NCBI RefSeq assembly: GCF_000474945.1
Contig: NZ_AXDW01000011.1
Span: 1 to 64,000, forward strand
Origin: Solimonas soli DSM 21787
GTDB taxonomy: Bacteria; Pseudomonadota; Gammaproteobacteria; Nevskiales; Nevskiaceae
Length of the DNA stretch: 64,000 nt
Reading direction: 5' to 3'
In this document: piece by piece, positions 55,505 through 64,000 of the stretch
Layout: each line of letters begins with the position of its first letter
How positions within the stretch are numbered: position 1 is the first letter of the stretch
Position numbers and translations under genes: made by a program
Notes under the pieces: model-generated
Databases searched by the model: none
What the model was told of the DNA's origin: nothing
Seen by the model: the letters and a program-made list of their open reading frames with translations, nothing else

Positions 55505-56116
55505 TTACTGCTTCGGGATCAGTGATACCGGATCAATCGAAAGCCCCGACGATTTCGGCTTCAGGGTCCGGTAGTCGATTTGAATTCCAGTCTTTTTGGC
55601 GAAGAGTCCGCTTCGGTACTGCGACATGCAGCGCTGATCGTCGCGCGCGCAAAGCGTCGCGACACAGCCAGTCAAGCCATGGAACAGAGCGGCGGCTTGT
55701 GGGTCATTCGGCGGCGGGTCGACCGATCCGTCGTGCGGTGTATAACGGACGAGGTCTCCGATACGAAGTGGTGCCGCTTCGAACTCAGCCACTTCCATGA
55801 ACACAGTGGAGGTAACGAGCTTGCCGTCTTCCTCATGCTGTATCGCTACAGGCTTCACCCTGCGAACGTATTGCTCGGCGTCTGTCGGCAAGTGCTTCCA
55901 CAGACCGCGCGCTTTCGCGCTGGCAACTAGGGAGCGCACTGCAGCGCTGTTGCCAACGTAAATCAACGTGCCGATGACGTAGTTCCCATAAGCGCCGTCG
56001 ACGAGAAGGCTACACAGCTGTGGGTGAGCGCATACAGCCGCTGGAGCAGCATGTGCCGCCGTTGCCAGCAGCCCAAGAGATAGAACCCCACTGAATCGAA
56101 GCTTGGCCGCTCGCAT
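55505..56116 (-). CDS. Exported hypothetical protein upstream of rhs
   Basis: A 203-residue protein with a signal peptide (LRFSGVLSLGLLATAAHAAP) from ATG 56116. The mature part has cysteines in VCAHPQLCSLL and GCVATLCARDDQRC, which could form disulfides. It ends 37 bp before the Rhs start on the same strand, so the two are likely co-transcribed. No family recognised; it may help folding, export or attachment of the Rhs protein. Confidence 0.65.
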   Translation of the reverse strand: MRAAKLRFSGVLSLGLLATAAHAAPAAVCAHPQLCSLLVDGAYGNYVIGTLIYVGNSAAVRSLVASAKARGLWKHLPTDAEQYVRRVKPVAIQHEEDGKLVTSTVFMEVAEFEAAPLRIGDLVRYTPHDGSVDPPPNDPQAAALFHGLTGCVATLCARDDQRCMSQYRSGLFAKKTGIQIDYRTLKPKSSGLSIDPVSLIPKQ

Positions 56117-56260
56117 GCCGCCCCCGTACAGAATCCACAGTCTCGGGGCCGACCTTATCGAGGAGGCAGCGATCAATATGTGACAAAAGCACGAAATGCC
56201 CCTCAACGGTATCTTAGAGCCGATGAGCGGTTCCCGAAACAACGATTGACCGGGGAATCC

Positions 56261-56449
56261 TTACAGGATTACCGATGATGCGCTCCCGTTGCTGCATGTG
56301 CAGGAAGACGTCGACAGCGTCGTTTTTCCGGCCCCATTCCAGCCGTAGATCAGATTGAAGCGTGCGAAGTCTGGCAGTCCCGTCGCAGGCCACAAAAAAT
56401 TGCGGAATATGCGGTAGTCGCGAATCGTCTGGAAGCGCGTGATCTTCAT
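56261..56449 (-). pseudogene. AAA ATPase 5' fragment (RloC/AAA_13-like)
   Basis: From ATG 56449 the frame reads MKITRFQTIRDYRIFRNFLW and FNLIYGWNGAGKTTLS, a clear Walker A of the SMC-like ATPases found in RloC and related defence proteins. After 46 residues the similarity stops and a stop codon follows at 56261. The remaining several hundred residues are missing. A truncated relic of a probable defence gene at the edge of the island. Confidence 0.7.
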
Positions 56450-56459
56450 AGGTACCGAT

Positions 56460-56708
56460 TCAGCGCTTCTGCGCGATGCGTAGTACTCGGTAGCCAATGA
56501 CCACCGGTTGTTCCGTCTGATAGGCCTCGGAGCGTTGCGAGACGGCGGATTGTTCGCGCGCGTTCTTGCGCTCTGAGTTCAGCGCAATTCCAGTGCAGCG
56601 CAACACGGCTTGGACCAGATAGCTATCGGCGTTTTGCAGGACGTGTTGCACAACATCGCTCGCTACGGTGCTCTGCAGGAAGATCAGGATGCCGTCGTCT
56701 CGCGTCAC
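56460..56708 (-). CDS. Hypothetical protein
   Basis: An 82-residue frame whose GTG start overlaps the stop of the next gene upstream (GTGA). It is basic and polar at the end (SERKNAREQSAVSQRSEAYQ, RVLRIAQKR). No family recognised; lower GC and the neighbouring ATPase fragment suggest it may be part of a decayed gene. Confidence 0.4.
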   Translation of the reverse strand: MTRDDGILIFLQSTVASDVVQHVLQNADSYLVQAVLRCTGIALNSERKNAREQSAVSQRSEAYQTEQPVVIGYRVLRIAQKR

Positions 56709-57001
56709 TCGCGCGGCGGCAGGCGCAGGTAGTGGCGCTCGCCGCGCCGCGGGTCGTACCAGACTTCGACCAGCGCCTGCGTCTCGGGATCGATGAAGCG
56801 CTCGCCGGTCGCCTGCCAGTGCGGTTCCGGGCGCTGCGTGCGCAGCGCGCCGTAGCGCCAGCGCTCCCAGGCGACGCCGGCACCGAAGACCAAGGCGCCG
56901 ACCAGCAGGTGCGGCACGATCGCGTAGACGCCGCAGGCGGCGGCGACGCCGGCGCCGATGAGCAGCAGCACGCCGATCGCGATCAGGACCTGCCGCAGCA
57001 T
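56705..57001 (-). CDS. Small membrane protein associated with YbjQ
   Basis: A 98-residue protein from ATG 57001: two hydrophobic segments (VLIAIGVLLLIGAGVAAA and IVPHLLVGALVFGAGVAW) and a polar C-terminal part with FIDPETQALVEVWYDPRRGERHYL. It starts 7 bp after the YbjQ gene and so is likely co-translated. Function unknown. Confidence 0.68.
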   Translation of the reverse strand: MLRQVLIAIGVLLLIGAGVAAACGVYAIVPHLLVGALVFGAGVAWERWRYGALRTQRPEPHWQATGERFIDPETQALVEVWYDPRRGERHYLRLPPRE

Positions 57002-57008
57002 CGCGCGC

Positions 57009-57329
57009 TCACACCCGCTCGACGACCACGGCGGTGCCATAGGCGACGATCTCGCTCATGGTCTGCGCGATCTCCGAGGAATCGAAGCGCATCATGACGA
57101 TGGCGTTCGCACCCATGGCGTCGGCGTTCTTCACGAGCCGGTCGACGGCGTGGCGCCGCGCTTCTTCGAGCATCGCCGTGTACTCGTGGATTTCGCCGCC
57201 GACCAGCGAGCGCAGGCCGGCCATCAGGTTGCCGCCGATGCCGCGGCTGCGCACGACGACGCCGAAGGCCTGGCCCAGCGTCTGCACGACGCGATGACCG
57301 GCGATGTTTTCACTGGTGACGACGATCAT
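57009..57329 (-). CDS. ybjQ: YbjQ family protein (UPF0145)
   Basis: A 106-residue protein; IVVTSENIAGHRVVQTLGQAFGVVVRS, then NLMAGLRSLVGGEIHEYT and the end MGANAIVMMRFDSSEI with AYGTAVVVE are the UPF0145 pattern. Proposed to form pentamers and bind metals; the cellular role is unclear. Full family length. Confidence 0.92.
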   Translation of the reverse strand: MIVVTSENIAGHRVVQTLGQAFGVVVRSRGIGGNLMAGLRSLVGGEIHEYTAMLEEARRHAVDRLVKNADAMGANAIVMMRFDSSEIAQTMSEIVAYGTAVVVERV

Positions 57330-57354
57330 GCGGCGCTCCTGTGCGGGATGACGA

Positions 57355-58230
57355 TCAGCGGGTTTCCGGCAGCGGAATGAATTCGCTCTCGCCCGGGACT
57401 TTCTTGAAGCGCTGCGCTTTCCAGTCGGCCTTGGCCTGCTCGATGCGCTCGGGACGGCTCGACACGAAGTTCCACCAGACCGTGCGCGCGCCGAGCGGCT
57501 CGCCGCCGAGCAGCATCAGGTGCGCCTCGCTCTCGGCCAGCACTTCGATCTCGGCACCGGCGGCGAACACCGGCATCGTGCCCTCGGCGAAACGCTGCGC
57601 ACCGAGCGCGACGCTGCCGTCGACGACGTAGAGCGCGCGTTCGCCGTAGCCGGCCGGCATCTTCAGGCGCGCGCCGGCGGCGAGCTTCGCCTCGACGTAG
57701 AAGGTCGGTGAATGCGTGACGACCGGCGAGCGCAGGCCGTAGGCCTCGCCGGCGATCACGCAGATCCGCGCGCCGTCGCGAGCCGCGCGCGGCAGCCGGT
57801 CGGCGGCGTAGTGCGTGAAGGCGGGCGCGCACTCCTCCTCGTCCGCCGGCAGGGCGATCCAGGACTGGATGCCGTGCACGCGCACGCCTTTCGCGCGCTC
57901 GTCGGGCGGGCTGCGCTCGGAATGCACGATGCCGCGGCCGGCGGTCATCCAGTTGACGTCGCCGGGCACGATGGTCTGCACGCTGCCCAGCGAATCGCGG
58001 TGATCGATGCGGCCCTCGAACAGATAGGTGACGGTCGACAGGCCGATGTGCGGGTGCGGGCGCACGTCGACGCCGCGCCCGGGCGTCATGTTCCAGGGCC
58101 CCATGTGGTCGAAGAACACCCAGGGGCCGACCATCAGGCGATGGCCGATCGGCAGCACGCGCCGCACCATCTCGCCGCCGCCGAGATCGCGGACCCGGCC
58201 CTGCAGGATGTCGATGACGACGTCGCTCAT
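57355..58230 (-). CDS. Pirin family protein
   Basis: A 291-residue bicupin. Metal ligands are in VRPHPHIGLSTVTYLFEG and RGIVHSERSP; the C-terminal cupin contains LYVVDGSVALG. Bacterial pirins such as YhhW have quercetin-dioxygenase-like activity or act as redox sensors. Start ATG 58230; an upstream frame lacks similarity. It ends 25 bp before the YbjQ start. Confidence 0.9.
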   Translation of the reverse strand: MSDVVIDILQGRVRDLGGGEMVRRVLPIGHRLMVGPWVFFDHMGPWNMTPGRGVDVRPHPHIGLSTVTYLFEGRIDHRDSLGSVQTIVPGDVNWMTAGRGIVHSERSPPDERAKGVRVHGIQSWIALPADEEECAPAFTHYAADRLPRAARDGARICVIAGEAYGLRSPVVTHSPTFYVEAKLAAGARLKMPAGYGERALYVVDGSVALGAQRFAEGTMPVFAAGAEIEVLAESEAHLMLLGGEPLGARTVWWNFVSSRPERIEQAKADWKAQRFKKVPGESEFIPLPETR

Positions 58231-58317
58231 GAAGCGCTCACGAAGAGGGGGAGCCACAGCATAAGCGAGCTGGCCGCCGCCGCGCCGCCGCGCCGCGCGG
58301 GCCACGCGCCGTCGGTT

Positions 58318-58824
58318 CTAGAACAGCGTCGGCGGCGATTCGATCGCGGCCGCGGGCGGCACGTGGCGCGGCGTGCCATTGCTGGCGAGCAGCGGCGAGC
58401 GCTTGCCGCGGAAGGCCCAGTCGGCCTGTTCGGCGAACACCAGGCGCTGGCGTTCGCAGATCTCCAGCGTCGCGCGCACGTCGCTGAGCAGGCCGCCGGC
58501 CTCGCCGTCGAGATCGTCGGGCAGGGCCAGCACGCGATGCTCGCGGTGATAGGCGTGCAGCGCGCGCCGTGCCAGCGAGACCGGCGCGACGATGGCATGC
58601 GTCAGCCAGATCGCCAGCAGCAGGGTCGCCACGCTGGCCAGGCCGACGACGCCGAGCAGCAGATGCATCGGCCAGGGCCGGTCGGCAAAGATGGTGACGC
58701 CGCTCAGCACCAGCAGCGGCGCCGTGCACGCGAACACCAGCACGCCGTAGAGCTTGTCGGCGAGCAGGTCGAACGGCAGCAGGTGCCGCAGACGGCGGTA
58801 GCGCTGGAGAGGCAGCTTGTACAT
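58318..58824 (-). CDS. Hypothetical two-TM protein with HAMP-like region
   Basis: A 168-residue protein. Two membrane segments (LYGVLVFACTAPLLVLSGVTI and MHLLLGVVGLASVATLLLAIW) are followed by HAIVAPVSLARRALHAYHRE, which resembles a HAMP linker, and a helical part ERQRLVFAEQADWAFRGK. No output domain follows, so it may be a truncated sensor or a small regulatory membrane protein. Confidence 0.6.
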   Translation of the reverse strand: MYKLPLQRYRRLRHLLPFDLLADKLYGVLVFACTAPLLVLSGVTIFADRPWPMHLLLGVVGLASVATLLLAIWLTHAIVAPVSLARRALHAYHREHRVLALPDDLDGEAGGLLSDVRATLEICERQRLVFAEQADWAFRGKRSPLLASNGTPRHVPPAAAIESPPTLF

Positions 58825-58932
58825 CGCCGCAGCGTAGCCTCTGCACCGCGCCGCGCGCCGCGCGCGACGCCGAACGGCGGCAAATCGCCCGATCAGCGCC
58901 GAATCCTGACGCCGGCGTCGTCGATGGCCGCC

Positions 58933-60936
58933 TCAGCGGATACTGACGCGCGGCGGCGGCGCGGCCGGCTCGGGGATCGGCAGCGGCACGATGTGCATCT
59001 CGCGGCCGCCGGCCTCGAGGCGCTGCTGGACCGCCAGCGGCATCTGGTTGTGCAGCCAGCGCGTCAGCAGGTTTTCGTTGCCGAACACCAGCTTGCTGGC
59101 GAACACGGTGGCTTTCGGAAAGTCCGCGAAGACCTGCGGCAGCAGCGCCATCAGCTCGCCGAGCGGATCGCCGCCGTAGGCCTGATAGGTCTTCGAGGCC
59201 AGGCCGCGGCTGGCGCAGTAGCTGGTGAAGTAGTTCAGCGAATTGTCGATGCGCGCACGCAGGCTCTTGAGCGTGCGCTCGCTGTTGAAGGCTTCCTTGT
59301 CGACCTCGCCGACCGACACGAAGGCGAAGTTGCGGAAGCGCCCCGGGAAGGTGTCGAGCACCCAGCGCAGCGCGTGCATGCCGGCGCCGCGGCTGTTGCC
59401 GACCAGGATCACGGCGGTCTCGCCGCCGCCGTCCGGTTTCAGCGGCGGCGCGTCCTCGTCCCAGTCCGGCTTGACGGCGTAGGCCTGGTCGACGCGCAGC
59501 ATCAGCTGGCGGATGTACTCGTAGTGGCGGTGGATCAGCAGGCAGAAGCCGACCACGCTGCTGGTGATCAGCACCGTCACCCAGCCGCCGAGCATGAGCT
59601 TCTCGGCGAGGATGACCAGCAGGATCGCGGCGCAGACGATGAAGCCGAGCGACGCCATCGCGAACTTGCCCTTCCAGTCGAGGCGATACAGACGCTGTTC
59701 CCACCAGTAGCGGCACAGGCCGAACAGCGACAGCGAGAAGGTCAGGAACACGTTGATGCTGTACAGCACCACCAGCAGTCCGACCTGGCCGCGCGTCAGC
59801 AGCAGGATCACCAGCGCGGCGATGCCCATCACCAGCACGCCGTTCTGCGTGACCATGCGGCTCGACAGCTGGCGGAACTGGCGCGGTACCCAGTGATCGG
59901 CCGCCATGCTGGCGAGCACCGACGGGCCGCCGAGGAAGCCGGTGTTGGCGGCGACCAGCAGCAGGCCCGCTTCGAGCGCCAGCACCACGCCGAGCACGAG
60001 GCCGGAGGTGTGCGTGTCCCAGGGCAGGCTGTCGAGGATGGCGCGGAAGGTCACGGCGTTGAGCGTCTGGCCCGGCACGTGCTGCGCGTCCCACAGCAGG
60101 TAGAGCAGGATGATGCCGCCGGCGGTGAAGGCCAGCGACAGCGCCATGTAGAACATCGTCCAGTGGCCGGTGCGCACGCGCGGTTCGGCCAGCATGTTGA
60201 TGTTGTTCGACACCGCCTCGATGCCGGTATAGGTGCCGGCGCCGACCGAGTAGGCGCGCAGGAACAGGGCGACCGCGAACATCCAGCCCGATTCGCGGCT
60301 GAGCTGCAGCGTTTCGTTCCAGGTCGCCGCGACCATGTCGTCGAGGCCTTCGGCGTGGTAGCTGATGCCGTAGACGATCAGGAAGGCGTGGGTGACGAAG
60401 AAGCCGAGGAAGATCGGCGCGAGGATGGCGATCGATTCCTTCATGCCGCGCAGATTGAGCACGATCAGCAGGACGATGACGCCGATCTCGGCGCCGAGCT
60501 TGTAGGTCTGGGCGCCGGGCGACAGCAGGCTGAACAGCGCGTCGCTGCCGCTGGCGACCGAGATGGCGATGGTCAGCACATAGTCGACGATCAGCGCCGA
60601 GCCGGAGACCAGGCCGGCGTGCTTGCCGATCAGCTGCGTGGCCGCCTTGTAGCCGCCGCCGCCGGACGGGAACAGCTCGATGACCTGGTTGTAGGCCAGC
60701 GAGATGATGAACACGGTCAGCGCCGTGGCGCCGGCCAGGTAGAGCGCGATGTGGCGGTGCTCGCCGAGCGCGAGGAAGGCCTCCTCCGGGCCGTAGCAGG
60801 AGGAGGAGAGGCCGTCCGCGCCGAGGCCGATCCACGCCAGCAGGGCGATCAGCACGATGTGCTGGCGGGTCCTCGGATCGAAGGGATCGAGCTTCTTGCC
60901 GAGTATCAGGCGCCAGAGGCCACGCAATGCGCTCAT
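58933..60936 (-). CDS. APC superfamily permease, KimA/KUP-like, with C-terminal soluble domain
   Basis: A 667-residue protein. Residues 25-470 carry about twelve membrane segments with SSSCYGPEEAFLALG, FPSGGGGYKAATQLIGKHAG, LIVDYVLTIAISVASGSDAL and AANTGFLGGPSV, the pattern of KimA (YdaO)-like APC potassium importers more than of amino-acid permeases. Residues about 490-660 form a USP-like cytosolic domain (TAVILVGNSRGAGMHALRWVL). Potassium uptake is the best guess by similarity; an amino-acid substrate is not excluded. The start is ATG 60936. Divergent from typA. Confidence 0.82.
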   Translation of the reverse strand: MSALRGLWRLILGKKLDPFDPRTRQHIVLIALLAWIGLGADGLSSSCYGPEEAFLALGEHRHIALYLAGATALTVFIISLAYNQVIELFPSGGGGYKAATQLIGKHAGLVSGSALIVDYVLTIAISVASGSDALFSLLSPGAQTYKLGAEIGVIVLLIVLNLRGMKESIAILAPIFLGFFVTHAFLIVYGISYHAEGLDDMVAATWNETLQLSRESGWMFAVALFLRAYSVGAGTYTGIEAVSNNINMLAEPRVRTGHWTMFYMALSLAFTAGGIILLYLLWDAQHVPGQTLNAVTFRAILDSLPWDTHTSGLVLGVVLALEAGLLLVAANTGFLGGPSVLASMAADHWVPRQFRQLSSRMVTQNGVLVMGIAALVILLLTRGQVGLLVVLYSINVFLTFSLSLFGLCRYWWEQRLYRLDWKGKFAMASLGFIVCAAILLVILAEKLMLGGWVTVLITSSVVGFCLLIHRHYEYIRQLMLRVDQAYAVKPDWDEDAPPLKPDGGGETAVILVGNSRGAGMHALRWVLDTFPGRFRNFAFVSVGEVDKEAFNSERTLKSLRARIDNSLNYFTSYCASRGLASKTYQAYGGDPLGELMALLPQVFADFPKATVFASKLVFGNENLLTRWLHNQMPLAVQQRLEAGGREMHIVPLPIPEPAAPPPRVSIR

Positions 60937-61132
60937 CGACGGTCGGTCTTGGGGCGAAGCGGCGGATTCTAGCATCGTGCTCAAAACTTGCCCTATCGCT
61001 GTCATCGGCCGCCGCGTACAATTCACGCCCTTTTTCAGGTCCCGACGGCGTTTGCGGCTGCGGGACGCCGGTGCCGCGTCGGGCCGGAAGCAGAAACCCC
61101 TCATTTCGGAAGTCGTTCCGGTTCGGTGCCCC

Positions 61133-62968
<1,836 letters not shown>

Positions 62969-63083
62969 CGAATGCCATCCTTGGCGCGACTTCAACGCTC
63001 GATCTGACCACGGCCCGGCCATCCATGGCCGGGCGCTCGCCGGACGGAATGCCATTCAAGGCATTCCGCTTTCTCCGGCTCGC
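62969..63083 (+). repeat. Two-hairpin repeat element after typA
   Basis: 115 bp between the typA stop and a second copy of the typA end. Hairpins GCCCGGCCA-TCCA-TGGCCGGGC (63013-63034) and CGGAATGCC-ATTCAA-GGCATTCCG (63045-63068). Same family as the insertion in purT, in the opposite orientation. Confidence 0.8.
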
Positions 63084-63137
63084 CGCAAGAAGTTCCTCAA
63101 GGAACACGAGCGCAAGCGCGCCGAGCGCGCCGATTGA
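63084..63137 (+). pseudogene. Duplicate of the typA 3' end
   Basis: Encodes RKKFLKEHERKRAERAD and a stop, against RKKFLKEHERKRADRAD at the true typA end (62915-62968). 48 of 54 bases agree; five of the six differences are synonymous and one changes Asp to Glu. It lies directly before the typA terminator, which suggests this was the older gene end and the element arrived together with, or by recombination through, a second typA end. Confidence 0.8.
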
Positions 63138-63139
63138 TG

Positions 63140-63168
63140 AAAAGGGCGTGCTCCGGCACGCCCTTTTT
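63140..63168 (+). terminator. typA terminator
   Basis: AAAAGGGCGTGC-TCCG-GCACGCCCTTTT followed by T, a perfect 12-bp stem with a T tract; typical rho-independent terminator. Confidence 0.93.
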
Positions 63169-63209
63169 GTTTGTGCGCACGCTGCCGTCCGGCGGCTGAG
63201 GGCAACAAT

Positions 63210-63229
63210 GCTGTTGGCTACGCAACAGC
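63210..63229. promoter_or_regulatory. Dyad upstream of the sigma-54 activator gene
   Basis: GCTGTTG-GCTACG-CAACAGC, perfect 7-bp arms, about 140 bp before the activator start. Possible operator; the rest of 63169-63370 shows no gene. Confidence 0.35.
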
Positions 63230-63370
63230 GCGCCGACAATCTGCTGCGAACGCAGATTCCGAAGGGAAAACGGACTAAGAATAGCGTCCGGACTTATTTC
63301 CTTTGTCTAAGCGCCGGTGTTTAGAGTCGATTCACCATCAGCCAGCCTTAGGTCAGCCAGAGGTCCCGAC

Positions 63371-64000
<630 letters not shown>

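Noticed and set aside
57835-57855. CTCGTCCG inside the pirin gene
   Set aside because: The second half of the motif does not match and it lies in coding sequence.
57712-60972. 1086-residue plus-strand frame
   Set aside because: Antisense to the pirin and permease genes; composition His/Arg/Gln-rich without domain similarity.

Overview
The window is a GC-rich stretch (clearly above 60% GC in most genes) of a Gram-negative chromosome. Outer-membrane proteins, lipoprotein signals, a TonB-dependent receptor, an RND tripartite pump, BipA/TypA, PurT and YbjQ together suggest a gammaproteobacterium. The many catabolic enzymes (meta-cleavage hydrolase, hydratase and acetaldehyde dehydrogenase; flavin reductase; several SDRs; a ketosteroid-dehydrogenase-like flavoprotein; a DUF1302/DUF1329 pair; a TeiR-sized LuxR regulator) point to a steroid or aromatic degrader such as the Nevskiales/Steroidobacter group. 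The taxonomy is inference.

Layout. 1-3240: minus-strand meta-cleavage operon, a divergent SDR, and a frameshifted AraC remnant. 3385-8447: DUF1254/DUF1214 lipoprotein plus two tandem lipoprotein sulfatases. 8506-10867: arsenic operon (ArsR, ArsN-ArsC fusion, Acr3) with an operator overlapping the arsR start codon. 11047-12377: HxlR regulator and divergent secreted metallo-beta-lactamase-fold hydrolase. 12540-16304: LuxR-type regulator, MetA-type outer-membrane protein, PstS-like protein. 16305-29869: esterase, luciferase-like monooxygenase, MarC, a broken NTF2-like gene, a flavoprotein dehydrogenase, SulP transporter with an RHH regulator, SDR, flavin reductase, VOC protein and DUF1302/DUF1329. 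30534-33842: TonB receptor plus phytase. 33870-37288: HD protein, two divergent SDRs, SnoaL-like protein, HEWGH membrane protein. 37463-44192: TetR-controlled RND efflux operon. 45020-49161: DUF442 phosphatase-like protein, OmpA, glycerophosphodiesterase, pyruvate kinase. 49242-50686: purT and a small lipoprotein. 50755-56708: a lower-GC island with a Sec-exported Rhs/YD-repeat protein, a small membrane protein, an orphan Rhs tip and gene fragments. 56705-64000: housekeeping genes (YbjQ, pirin, APC/KimA-like permease, TypA) and the start of a sigma-54 activator.

Three signals stand out. First, an 18-bp motif, CTCGTCCGNNTGCRGAYA, occurs five times in four catabolic-gene promoters, including that of the LuxR-type regulator; it may define a regulon. 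Second, a two-hairpin repeat of about 115 bp occurs twice: once in frame inside purT, adding about 39 residues, and once directly after typA, followed by a diverged second copy of the typA 3' end. Third, a 178-bp block between the HEWGH gene and tetR holds four copies of GTTATTGA arranged as nested inverted pairs, like a REPIN or small MITE. The Rhs locus, with a glycine-zipper tip and an overlapping small membrane protein, is a candidate toxin-immunity module.
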